From the NCBI GenBank assembly GCA_016791285.1, contig JAEUMX010000263.1, positions 1-9,195 of the forward strand: a stretch of DNA of 9,195 bases, written 5' to 3'. Of the stretch, positions 1 to 7,090 are shown one piece after another (position 1 is the first letter of the stretch; each line of letters opens with the position of its first letter). The notes beneath the pieces are model-generated. The model did not search any database. It was not told where the DNA came from and saw only the letters and a program-made list of their open reading frames with translations. A program made the position numbers and the translations under genes. This DNA comes from Burkholderiales bacterium. Lineage in GTDB: Bacteria; Pseudomonadota; Gammaproteobacteria; Burkholderiales; JAEUMW01.

Positions 1-2
1 GC

Positions 3-95
3 TACTACCTCACGCGCCTGGGGCGCGCTGCCATCGCCGCAGCATGCTCGCTCACCCAGTTCCAAATCCTCCCCGCTCTGGCAGCCGCACGATGA
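3..95 (+). CDS. C-terminal tail of an unidentified protein (partial, 5' end outside window)
   Basis: The frame starting at base 3 is open from the window edge and gives 30 residues, beginning YYLTRLGRAAIAAC and ending before a TGA at 93-95. The YxLTxxGR pattern followed by an alanine-rich helix and a PALA ending resembles winged-helix-like C-terminal ends seen in several transposase-like and regulatory proteins, but 30 residues cannot identify the family. It runs opposite to and converges on the PcfJ-like gene, so it probably marks the neighbouring transcription unit or the edge of the module. It could also be chance coding in GC-rich DNA. Confidence 0.35.
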   Translation, partial: YYLTRLGRAAIAAACSLTQFQILPALAAAR

Positions 96-445
96 CAAAT
101 TCTTTGCCAAAATCGTCAACTCTTCAGTGATAAGAGACTATCGTCGTTCGGTCGGACGATGTCGACCAGGGAGGCGGCGTGTTCAGGTGCGTTTCTGGAA
201 ATGGTCGGGTTTCGCATCTCCGTCATTCCTGTCAATTCACATTTGTGAGACGACCGAGCTCGCTCTTGCAAACGCGCTTCGAAAAGACGCTGACAGGATC
301 AGATCAATCTACGGGAGGACGTCTTCCGTTCTCGTCATGCAAGGGAGATCGCCCTGCAAATCGCGAACACGCTTCCGGGTTCTTGGGCGTATGGAAGCGC
401 GCAAGCAAGAGTGTCGACGCGCATCGCGGCTGTTCTGAAGATGGC
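96..445. other. Non-coding interval between convergent genes, nothing identified
   Basis: This 350-base stretch lies between the plus-strand tail and the 3' end of the PcfJ-like gene. A plus-strand frame starting GTG at 127 runs to 438, but its product is Arg/Ser-rich, has no recognisable motif and no clear ribosome binding site. A small inverted repeat (ATCGTC at 140-145, GACGAT at 155-160) has no T-tract and is too weak to call a terminator. No tRNA, direct repeat or attachment site was recognised. Confidence 0.5.
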
Positions 446-2302
446 TTATGACGAGCGCCCGGCGCTTTGTTCCTCGCACCTAAGCGCGCGCACCAAAGAT
501 TCGAATCGGCGCCGGCCGAGGGCTCTGTGCAACGCACGGACCACCGGCAGACGCTCAGCCTCTTGTTTGCTCTGAAGCTCGTTCCGGCGGCGTTCTGCGA
601 TGGCCCTGAAAACAGCTCGTAGATGTTGCTGGTATGGCTCCGACCGCAGTCGCGAGAGCACTTCCGACAGAGCAGCACGGCATGGCGTTGTCGGTCGCGC
701 ATTGCGAGCCGCTCTGTGCTGAACGACTCTGACCTCATACCGATGGGCCAAGTCCCGCTTGGACACATGCAACTCCGCCGCAGAAAGCGGCACTCTCGAC
801 TCAGCCTCAAGGACAGCGAGGAGGAACGCTTCGCCGTTCATACATGCGGTCGCATAATGCGCCAAGCTGCTAGTACCAAGGCAGTTTCCGAGCACCAATC
901 CGAGCCGCATCATCTCTTCGGGCGTCGCAAGCGACACCACGACGCGCGAAAGATCGCTGGACAGATGTTCCTCTGGGAGCAGTGGCCAGAACTTGGTGCC
1001 GAGGATTAAGGCCATGTCGTCTGCGACCTCCAACCGCGCTGCTGCAAGCTCTTGCCGAAAGCGCTGTGCCAACTCTGTTAGCCGACGCAGCGCGATCCCC
1101 GAGAGGTATCGGTCGACGCTCGTCGTTACCCGTGCCCAATGGGAAACCTCGTCGCCGCCCACGGTGGATGGCGTTCCCGTTTCAGCCCTCAGCGTCTCGA
1201 CCAGTGCCTGCCTAAGGTCGTCCACCAATGCGACGGACCCCTGCAGGTCACCGCTCGCCCGCGCTATGTCCTGCATCGTCCATCCGCGCTTTGCGGCTTG
1301 CCGTAACCAGGCCAGCGCCAGCGGCGAAGCCCATCGGCGACGCCCGAAGACCGATTCCGCGAATCCAACGCACTGATTGAACGCCTGCCATGTCGCTGGA
1401 TCTTGGCTGGGCCGAAACTCCGCCGGTAGCGCGTTCAGCGCCATGACCAGTGACTTGATGTTTGACTCCCATCGCGCGCCTACCACGTCAACGGGTCGCT
1501 GACGCAGGCCACGCAAAACACTAGGCGAGACGGCCCACTGCTTAGCCAGGGTACTGACCAGCGGTAAACCTGCGTCGACGGTGCTGCGTATCCGCCCGCC
1601 GAGGCTACCAGCACCATCCGTCGCCGCTGCGCGCACAAATAGCGGAAAGGTCTTCGCGAACTGTAGGCGGTTCCGCCGGTACGTTGGCTGGACCAGAAAA
1701 TTGTAGAGGTCAATCTCGACGAGGCTTCTCGGCTCCACCGAGATCACCTCGTGGTCGAGCCCTTCAGCAAAACCGTGAATCGCCGCGCGCAGCGCTGAAT
1801 TCAACCCGCTCTCAAGAAGTTCCACTTCTGCAGCCAAGAGCGCCGGCTCCGGCACCCAAGCGTCCTCAGGAAGCTGCTGCAACCGGAGAGCAACTGCAAG
1901 CTTCCGGGTCTCCCAATGAGAACGCTCAACCTCGGTCAAGACGGGGCGAAGTACGCGGACATGCGGCAACTCAAGCAGATAAGCCAGTCGTGTCTCGAGC
2001 GAGGCGTCGGGCGTTGTCGCCTCGCGCTTTGAAGTCGGGGACAACAGCAGCTCTGCGGCGGTCGCGATCCGCTCTTCGGTCCAAACGTGACCTGTGGTTC
2101 GCAGCATCCAAACCGAGCTAGCCGCAGTCCGGAAGAGGGCACAGCATGGTGCATGCGACAACGGCCGCAGCAGGGAGACGCTATTCACGGAGGGACAGAC
2201 AACTCCCGCGATGTTCGTGGCATCACTCGACCATCGCACTTCTACCAAAGCGCTGGCCCGTTCCTGCCACGAGAAATTCGCCTGCGCTGGAAAGTGATTC
2301 AT
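446..2302 (-). CDS. PcfJ-like protein
   Basis: 618 residues, last gene of the leftward run. Two regions support the call. Residues about 209-310 match the helical N-terminal part of PcfJ-like proteins: a basic patch before FAKTFPLF, then a segment with a D-x-G-x-PL pattern and LAKQW, followed by a LRGL element. Residues about 458-541 resemble the conserved PcfJ core: a PEEMMRLG helix, GNCLG (C474, where relatives have HC), an AHYA segment, a strand ending in AAELHV, then VVQH (Q528) and N534. PcfJ was named from the conjugative plasmid pCF10; its biochemical role is not established, and related proteins occur on mobile elements. The start at 2302 has only a weak upstream AGAAG; an in-frame TGA a short distance upstream limits extension. 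The gene lies 162 bases after the ATPase stop, suggesting co-transcription. Family call moderate, function unknown. Confidence 0.7.
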   Translation of the reverse strand: MNHFPAQANFSWQERASALVEVRWSSDATNIAGVVCPSVNSVSLLRPLSHAPCCALFRTAASSVWMLRTTGHVWTEERIATAAELLLSPTSKREATTPDASLETRLAYLLELPHVRVLRPVLTEVERSHWETRKLAVALRLQQLPEDAWVPEPALLAAEVELLESGLNSALRAAIHGFAEGLDHEVISVEPRSLVEIDLYNFLVQPTYRRNRLQFAKTFPLFVRAAATDGAGSLGGRIRSTVDAGLPLVSTLAKQWAVSPSVLRGLRQRPVDVVGARWESNIKSLVMALNALPAEFRPSQDPATWQAFNQCVGFAESVFGRRRWASPLALAWLRQAAKRGWTMQDIARASGDLQGSVALVDDLRQALVETLRAETGTPSTVGGDEVSHWARVTTSVDRYLSGIALRRLTELAQRFRQELAAARLEVADDMALILGTKFWPLLPEEHLSSDLSRVVVSLATPEEMMRLGLVLGNCLGTSSLAHYATACMNGEAFLLAVLEAESRVPLSAAELHVSKRDLAHRYEVRVVQHRAARNARPTTPCRAALSEVLSRLRSEPYQQHLRAVFRAIAERRRNELQSKQEAERLPVVRALHRALGRRRFESLVRALRCEEQSAGRSS

Positions 2303-2467
2303 CGTCTTCTGCTCTGGCCTTGCGAGCGGCCGGGCGCCCCGTGCTCCGAGTCAAGCGCAAGGTCACTGCAACACAGTGCCCATCCTCGATAGCTGGGTCC
2401 CGGTCAAAGTCCTTTGGAAGAGCACCATGCTTGGCGACGAAGGCCGCTACCCACCTACGATTCCTCA
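2223..2467 (-). other. Unassigned open frame between ATPase and PcfJ-like genes
   Basis: The gap between the two large genes contains a minus-strand frame with protein-like composition, including WVAAFVAKHGALPKDFDRDP and then an acidic/basic segment, ending at a TGA at 2225-2223. Most codons begin with a purine or G, as in real coding DNA. It has no ATG before its last few codons and no clear ribosome binding site, and its end overlaps the 5' end of the PcfJ-like gene by 80 bases. It could be a short gene with an unusual start, a frameshifted remnant, or chance openness in GC-rich DNA. Confidence 0.2.
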
Positions 2468-5095
2468 GGCGGGGCTGCCCTTGGCCCGTCGCGCAGCGAT
2501 CTCTGCTTCCACGTCCGAAACGCGCCGCGTGTATGTCTTACGCGACCATGCAAGCGCATCTGCGGCCACCTGAGCTCTCTTATCCGCGCCCGGATAAACT
2601 GGTGCGGGGGCCCGCGTCTGGAACACGAACGGTGCAGTAGGAACGTTCTTGGCAAGCAACCGACAGGCGACCCGGCGGTCGGGTAACGCCACCAAGTCCT
2701 CAGCAGTGACGTCCGGATGCAGGTAGCACTCCGCCACCGTTGCATCTGCTGGCCCCATGCGGAAGAACAGCATGCTGCCGACGTTCCCCAGCAAGGCGTC
2801 ACGGACATCAGCTGGCAGCTGAGCAATTGTCTGATTGGCAAGCGTTAGGTAAAGGCCATACTTGCGCGCCTCCGCGAGCATGTTGGCGAGCGTATCGGTC
2901 GCAAAGTTCTGGCACTCGTCCACGTACAGGTAAAACGGCCGACGCCTTTGCCGCGGCTCGATCGCACGCGCAAGGCACCCCGCGAATAGTTTTCCCAGAA
3001 GGATCATTCCAAGAAACCGCGAGTCCATTTCCCCAAGCAGCCCCTTCGACAAGTTGACGAGCAGGATCTTTCGATTGTCCATCAACGCCTTGAAGTCGAT
3101 CGTGCTCCGCGCCTGCCCGACGATCGGCCGCATAAGCCGGTTGTAGACAAATGCGGTGAACTTGTTCACGACGTATGGAGCCATGTTGGCGAGTGCGGCT
3201 TCACCCGTCGTGCGACTGACGATCCCCTTCCAGAATCCCACTACCAGGGGATCCTTGCAGTGCTCGATCAGGAAGTGTCGGTAGGTGGGATCCTCAAACA
3301 CCCGCGGAAGGTCAGTGAGCGTCGCGCTCTGGTCAGGATCGTCCATGAGCAAGGCAACCGCGTTACGCATGTACAGCTGAAAGGCGGGCCCTAGCGCCTC
3401 CGGTACACCCCCATAAAGGCGCACGAAGATGCGTTGCAGTTCGCCGATTATGAAGTTTCTCTCGACCCAGAGATGCTTTCCCCTGCACTCGAGAAAATTG
3501 ACGCCAACGGCGTGGTCGAAATCAGCCAGGTCCAGGAGAATGACATCCCGAATCCGCTTTCTCGGGATCGATTCCAGGACTTGCCGGTATAGATCGCCGT
3601 GGGGATCTATCAGGCCGACGCCCTCGCCATTCAGGATGTCCTGAACGATCATGTTGTACAAGAGCGTCGACTTGCCAGCCCCAGTGGCCCCCATAACGTA
3701 GCAGTGACGCGTGCGATCGCCGCCGGAGAAGCGAACCTCCTGTCGGATGCCTTGCGATAACGTCTCGCCGAGAACGATCCCCTCGCCCGGGAGCTCGATG
3801 CGCGGGTTGTTGAAGTGTCGAAGGAAGCCGCACTGCGCAAGGCTTGAAGTCGATGCGAGAAGCGGCGGCAGGGGTATCGAGGCGCTCGGATGAAGCAAGC
3901 CGTTGAGCATCGCTCCAGTCGCGTGAAAACTGTTGCGAAGGTCGAGCGTTTCCCCTCCGCCTTCCTCACGCGCAGCATCTCCGTCGCCAGCGTTCACCTC
4001 GACAACGCAGGGCGCGCCCTGAAATACCTCCCCTCCGAGCACCTCGAGAAAAGTCGCTGGCACCGCCGCATCGGCAGACACCTCGCACGTCAGCGAGAAC
4101 CCCGACGGTCGCGCGAGCCATGCATCGAGGACCGCTGCTGTTGAACTGACCGCTTCGCGGGCCACGTTTCCGAGCACTCCAGCCGCCGCCTCATATCCGA
4201 TGCGCTTCAGATCCTCGGCCATGAGAACTTGCATTGCCTCGCCTGCTCTGGCAATTTCGGCTCGCGCGAGGGGACGGCTCTTCAATCTCAGCTCCACGGC
4301 GATGTGCATGGGGCATGCGAGCAAGCCGCTGACCATGGACTGAAGACAAGGTAACGGTAACTTGGGTGGAAGCGCGAGCAGCGCGAGTGTCTCCGCCTGG
4401 TTTCGACTACGTACCTGCGAAGCAGCGTAACCGATGCTCGCTTTTCCATCTGCGGTGATCTTCATGCCTTGGGGACGCACCGTCGCTCGCCAAGACTGGC
4501 GATCGTTCGAGCTCGATGGGGGCTCCGCGAGCGGTGCGAAGCCGTACTCGCCGTGTCCCATCGATAGCGCCATTTGTAGGTCGACGTGCAGCTTCATCGC
4601 GCCCGCGATCGCCTGCTCGATCGAACCAGCGCTGCTGGACGCGATCAGGCGGCAGCGGTATGCCGGCGAGCGATTCGGACCTTCCACCCGCTCATGCACG
4701 ATACGAATCTCCTGTGAGGCGCTCAGGTGTGCGAAGAACGCGCGGAGATACCGACGCGACTCCGATTCCGCTCGATGTGCGTCGGCACCAGACCACACCA
4801 GAGCGTGCAGACGTTCCTCGTCCCGACGCGCCGCCCCGGAAAAGCTCACGAGCTCCAGGGCAAACTCGGCCTGAAACACGCGGTCCGGAACGTGGCGCCG
4901 CAGGCCGATGCCTGGCCACCCCTCGTCGCGCGGCTCGACGATCTGCAGCCAAGGATGGTCCTGGCTCACCACTGGCTCGTCGCGGATGTCGATCGCAGCG
5001 TCGGGGGCACGCCCGCCGAGGAACCGCTGGCTGGGATGATTCTCCCGGACGTACCCGTGCTGCGCACCCCTTCCATTCTTTCTCTTGGGCGTCAT
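2465..5095 (-). CDS. VirD4/TraG/HerA-like P-loop DNA-translocase ATPase
   Basis: 876 residues. The C-terminal half is a motor domain of the FtsK-HerA class: Walker A GATGAGKST at 469-477, the IDPHGDL motif at 496-502 typical of VirD4/TraG and HerA-like ATPases, Walker B YLYVDECQNF at 722-731 (D726, E727), ARKYGL at 743-748 and the conserved ANQTIAQL at 753-760. Such proteins form hexamers that pump DNA or protein substrates by ATP hydrolysis. The N-terminal ~450 residues form a separate soluble domain. No N-terminal transmembrane pair is visible, unlike classical VirD4 coupling proteins, so it may act in the cytosol or dock on a membrane partner. The ATG at 5095 overlaps the TGA (5094-5092) of a small upstream ORF, and GGGAAA precedes it. 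The ATPase family is secure; the substrate is not known. Confidence 0.88.
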   Translation of the reverse strand: MTPKRKNGRGAQHGYVRENHPSQRFLGGRAPDAAIDIRDEPVVSQDHPWLQIVEPRDEGWPGIGLRRHVPDRVFQAEFALELVSFSGAARRDEERLHALVWSGADAHRAESESRRYLRAFFAHLSASQEIRIVHERVEGPNRSPAYRCRLIASSSAGSIEQAIAGAMKLHVDLQMALSMGHGEYGFAPLAEPPSSSNDRQSWRATVRPQGMKITADGKASIGYAASQVRSRNQAETLALLALPPKLPLPCLQSMVSGLLACPMHIAVELRLKSRPLARAEIARAGEAMQVLMAEDLKRIGYEAAAGVLGNVAREAVSSTAAVLDAWLARPSGFSLTCEVSADAAVPATFLEVLGGEVFQGAPCVVEVNAGDGDAAREEGGGETLDLRNSFHATGAMLNGLLHPSASIPLPPLLASTSSLAQCGFLRHFNNPRIELPGEGIVLGETLSQGIRQEVRFSGGDRTRHCYVMGATGAGKSTLLYNMIVQDILNGEGVGLIDPHGDLYRQVLESIPRKRIRDVILLDLADFDHAVGVNFLECRGKHLWVERNFIIGELQRIFVRLYGGVPEALGPAFQLYMRNAVALLMDDPDQSATLTDLPRVFEDPTYRHFLIEHCKDPLVVGFWKGIVSRTTGEAALANMAPYVVNKFTAFVYNRLMRPIVGQARSTIDFKALMDNRKILLVNLSKGLLGEMDSRFLGMILLGKLFAGCLARAIEPRQRRRPFYLYVDECQNFATDTLANMLAEARKYGLYLTLANQTIAQLPADVRDALLGNVGSMLFFRMGPADATVAECYLHPDVTAEDLVALPDRRVACRLLAKNVPTAPFVFQTRAPAPVYPGADKRAQVAADALAWSRKTYTRRVSDVEAEIAARRAKGSPA

Positions 5096-5196
5096 AGGTT
5101 TCCCGGATCAACCGTAGACGCGCTAACGTCGAGGAGTGAGCGCATGCCAGTGCAATGCGGACAGCGGCGAGTTGCATGGCGGCGTTGTGTTTCCAT
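5092..5196 (-). CDS. Possible 34-residue protein with a CxxC knuckle
   Basis: A 34-residue frame begins at an ATG at 5196 preceded at short distance by GAGGGA, a plausible ribosome binding site, and ends in a TGA that overlaps the ATPase start codon (ATGA). The product is basic and contains RCPHCTG, a single zinc-knuckle-like CxxC. The same frame opens further upstream from a TTG at 5274, giving 60 residues. The overlap and binding site favour translation, perhaps as a leader that couples ribosomes into the ATPase gene. It is too short to place in a family and could be chance. Confidence 0.3.
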   Translation of the reverse strand: METQRRHATRRCPHCTGMRSLLDVSASTVDPGNL

Positions 5197-5237
5197 TACT
5201 TCCCTCGCGCATACGCTTTCAAGCGGGCGTTGCTTGC

Positions 5238-5253
5238 CGAGGCAATTGCCTCG
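5238..5253. repeat. 16-bp perfect palindrome
   Basis: CGAGGCAATTGCCTCG is identical to its reverse complement. It sits in the 190-base gap between the nuclease stop and the ATPase start, about 145 bases upstream of the latter. It could be a protein-binding operator for an internal promoter. With no loop and no T-run it is not a terminator. Confidence 0.4.
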
Positions 5254-5286
5254 AATCTGCCCTCTCTTCTTCAAGACTGGCTCACG

Positions 5287-5892
5287 CTAGTCCGTCACGA
5301 GCACGCGAATGCGCGTGCCGTCCGGAAGATTCCTCGTTTGGTGCTGGATTGTGGCCCCGGCCCCGCGATTGTCATGGGCGTCGATGAAATGGACGGTGCT
5401 GTTTTGTCCGCCCTCGCGCGTCATCGCCGGCGGGTATTCGTCGCGGTCTCGACCCTTGGGGCGTGACGGATCATTGATACCGCGCAGCGATGCCCCCCGG
5501 CGCTCGGACGCATGCGTGCGATCCAGCGTAAGAACGGTCGGTTGTCCGTTTCGCTGCGCGTGTTCGATGTGGGCCACAGCCTCCGGATGCTGCTTGCGAT
5601 GGACTATCACGTCTGTGGGCCGGTCGGCCCCGCGCAAAGCGGACGCCCCGGCAGAACTGGCTGAGCTGGCGGGACGCGGTACCGACTTGAGCGGTGTCAG
5701 CTCACGCTTGCCGAGCGCAGCCTCCTTGGCCAGCGAAACCTCCCCCGACTTGGCCGCCTTGCCTGCCACCAGACGCTTGGCGACTGCGCGAGAGACTGCG
5801 CGATCGAAGAGCCCCGCCTCTGCAGGCAACGCTGTGGCCATTGCAATGGCAAGCGCCGTCGCAAGACCGGTTGCAGTTTGGCGACCCGTCAT
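5287..5892 (-). CDS. Secreted NucA/NucB-type DNase
   Basis: 201 residues from the chosen ATG. The N-terminus has a polar/basic start (TGRQ), a hydrophobic Ala/Leu stretch and an AEA motif at 24-26, a typical Sec signal peptide with cleavage near residue 26. After a low-complexity linker, residues about 95-200 match the NucA/NucB nuclease domain: YPE-type helix (HPEAVAHIEHA at 102-112), an R-rich loop, the hallmark DRDEYPPA at 149-156 with acidic E152 likely catalytic, then EGG (160-162), DNRGAG (174-179) and DG (191-192) before a terminal strand. The domain is small and His/Asp/Glu-based, as in Bacillus NucA and NucB, which cleave DNA outside the cell. The start follows the membrane-protein stop by one base (TGAGATG), so the two are translationally coupled. 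A longer in-frame start at 5973 would hide the signal peptide and overlap the upstream gene. Confidence 0.85.
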   Translation of the reverse strand: MTGRQTATGLATALAIAMATALPAEAGLFDRAVSRAVAKRLVAGKAAKSGEVSLAKEAALGKRELTPLKSVPRPASSASSAGASALRGADRPTDVIVHRKQHPEAVAHIEHAQRNGQPTVLTLDRTHASERRGASLRGINDPSRPKGRDRDEYPPAMTREGGQNSTVHFIDAHDNRGAGATIQHQTRNLPDGTRIRVLVTD

Positions 5893-5893
5893 C

Positions 5894-6280
5894 TCAACGC
5901 CGCAGAAAAGCATGAACCAGCCACACGACCATCCGGAAGGGTGCTTGGAGCGCCTTGCCGACCAAGCGGCCAACGACCTCGTCGGCCACGCCTCGCCCGA
6001 AGACGAGCGATAGAATCTGTTGAAGAAGGAGAAGGGGAATCACCATCAGCACGCCGAGTAGCATCCACCCAGGCATGATTGCGAGGCCGGTTTCGATGAG
6101 GGAATCAAACAAGGGAAGCAGTGCTGGAAGAAATGCCACCAAAAGCGCACCGCTGAAGAGCTTGCTTCCCGCGCTGCGCGCTCCCAGGATAAAGGCAAGG
6201 CCTGCGGCGACGATCCCGAAGAGGGCGACAGTCCCCAGCAGTTCGCCGGGCACCCAAGCCAGTGCAGCTCCCCAACGCAT
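5894..6280 (-). CDS. Three-helix inner-membrane protein of unknown family
   Basis: 128 residues from the ATG at 6280. Hydrophobic segments lie at about 12-33, 41-62 and 70-94, followed by an amphipathic C-terminal stretch (about 103-128) ending in HAFLRR. No charged catalytic motif is present. The ATG overlaps the TGA of a small upstream ORF (TGATG), with GGTGGG seven bases before it as ribosome binding site; an alternative ATG at 6310 adds ten residues and has a poorer site. It is coupled to the nuclease gene by a single-base gap. Candidate roles are membrane partner, transporter or immunity protein for the exported nuclease, or membrane anchor for the ATPase; none can be chosen from sequence alone. 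Confidence 0.7.
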   Translation of the reverse strand: MRWGAALAWVPGELLGTVALFGIVAAGLAFILGARSAGSKLFSGALLVAFLPALLPLFDSLIETGLAIMPGWMLLGVLMVIPLLLLQQILSLVFGRGVADEVVGRLVGKALQAPFRMVVWLVHAFLRR

Positions 6281-6612
6281 CACAAAGCCCACCGTTCGCG
6301 TGCGTCGCATTTCCCACGTGAAGGAAGGTTCCCGTGCTTTACGTTGATCGATGGCGAAGTGGTGAGCCGACCACTTTGCGTGGTACAGACCTGCAGGTGG
6401 AATTGCGACCTTTTGGCCTCCATGCTGATGCGCCTCCACTTCGTCGTGAGATTGTCTTGCCGAGGGCGAGCTGCCAATGCGGTCAGTGCGGCAGCGAATA
6501 CGGTTTCCCCTGCTTGGGACAGCACTGTCCAAGTTGAGGCGACTGGTGAGTCCACCACTCCGGCGCGATTACGAAGCGATCCCGCGTGCACGCCGGCCGT
6601 CAGTCTTAACAT
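6280..6612 (-). CDS. Doubtful small ORF between ubiquitin-like and membrane genes
   Basis: A 110-residue frame starts at an ATG at 6612 that overlaps the last codons of the ubiquitin-like gene and has AGGAC just before it; it ends in a TGA overlapping the membrane-protein start (TGATG). A second, better start lies inside at 6423: GTGGAGG is placed about nine bases before that ATG, giving 47 residues beginning MEAKRSQFHLQVC. The product has three cysteines, all in the last 47 residues, and no recognised domain. Overlaps at both ends argue for translation, but codon use is not clearly protein-like. If real, the 47-residue form is the likelier one. Confidence 0.3.
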   Translation of the reverse strand: MLRLTAGVHAGSLRNRAGVVDSPVASTWTVLSQAGETVFAAALTALAARPRQDNLTTKWRRISMEAKRSQFHLQVCTTQSGRLTTSPSINVKHGNLPSRGKCDARERWAL

Positions 6613-6830
6613 CGCTGTCCTGGGCGACTTACGCCTCCTTTATTGATCGCAGAGAGGTTGGTCTCGAAGCCCTCTGGAATCGGCACCCGCGCGAAGTCCG
6701 CGCGCGTGATCAGCGCGCCCTGTTCGGTACGCACCGACTGGACGTCCGGTGCGAGGATGTCCTTGAGTGGTGAGCGGGTGTCCACCGCGACGGTCTTGCC
6801 GTCCATGCGAATCGATTTCAGCTTGGCCAT
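6606..6830 (-). CDS. Ubiquitin-like (beta-grasp) modifier with Gly-Gly and C-terminal tail
   Basis: 74 residues. The N-terminus (KLKSIRMDGKTVAVD at 3-17) reads as a beta hairpin followed by a short helix (PLKDIL), then strands around SVRTEQGALI and FARVPI, consistent with a small beta-grasp fold. The C-terminal part is extended and ends NKGG (63-66) followed by VSRPGQRC. A Gly-Gly close to, but not at, the C-terminus is what a ubiquitin-like precursor looks like before a peptidase trims it; the JAB domain encoded two genes upstream is the obvious candidate. The trimmed form would be adenylated by the adjacent E1-like domain and passed to the E2-like protein. A good ribosome binding site (AGGAG at 6843-6839) supports the start. 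The fold call rests on pattern and context, not on strong sequence identity. Confidence 0.65.
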   Translation of the reverse strand: MAKLKSIRMDGKTVAVDTRSPLKDILAPDVQSVRTEQGALITRADFARVPIPEGFETNLSAINKGGVSRPGQRC

Positions 6831-7015
6831 GGTCTGTTCTCCTGGTTGGGGGTGGTTGAGACTGCGGGTCGAGGTCGAAGCGTTGCAGCAAAGGCGCGCG
6901 TTCGGTTCCCAGGTGCGCGAATACCCGGAAGCTGGTTCAGGAACAGTGCGAAATAGAGAGTGCCCGCGGCGATCTCCTCAGGGTTGCTTGCAAAGGAGCA
7001 AATGAATCGAAACAT
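6818..7015 (-). pseudogene. Possible damaged small gene between E1 and ubiquitin-like genes
   Basis: A 65-residue frame starts at an ATG at 7015 and ends inside the ubiquitin-like gene. Its first half (SNPEEIAAGTLYFALFLNQ and PGIRA) looks like a genuine amphipathic helical protein with GC-rich third positions. After about residue 35 it becomes Arg/Pro/Thr-rich, whereas the next frame then reads AHLGTERAPLLQRFDLDP, which looks more natural. A one-base shift near 6912 would join the two. No good ribosome binding site precedes the ATG. It may be a decayed gene, a sequencing error, or a chance frame. Confidence 0.25.
6839..6843 (-). promoter_or_regulatory. Ribosome binding site of the ubiquitin-like gene
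   Basis: AGGAG lies eight bases before the ATG at 6830. It fixes the start of the 74-residue modifier and argues that this gene is translated independently, because it is separated by 260 bases from the E1 gene. Confidence 0.65.
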
Positions 7016-7090
7016 CTTCGGATGAAATCAGAATGCCGCGATGACAGCGAAGGTCACAGCTCCCCCGACTGACACTGGGGATAAGGTTCG

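Noticed and set aside
127..438. Plus-strand open frame (GTG start) in the left intergenic stretch
   Set aside because: No recognised motif, no clear ribosome binding site, Arg/Ser-rich composition; left as non-coding.
454..466. AGCGC/GCGCT hairpin followed by TTT as a terminator
   Set aside because: It lies inside the end of the PcfJ-like coding region, has a short stem and only a three-base T-run, and no plus-strand gene ends nearby.
4516..5097. Long plus-strand open frame opposite the ATPase N-terminus
   Set aside because: Arg/Pro/Ala-rich shadow of the real gene on the other strand, as expected in GC-rich DNA.
5309..6013. 234-residue plus-strand frame opposite the nuclease and membrane genes
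   Set aside because: The minus strand carries a signal peptide, NucA/NucB motifs and membrane helices with coupled starts; the plus frame has no domain.
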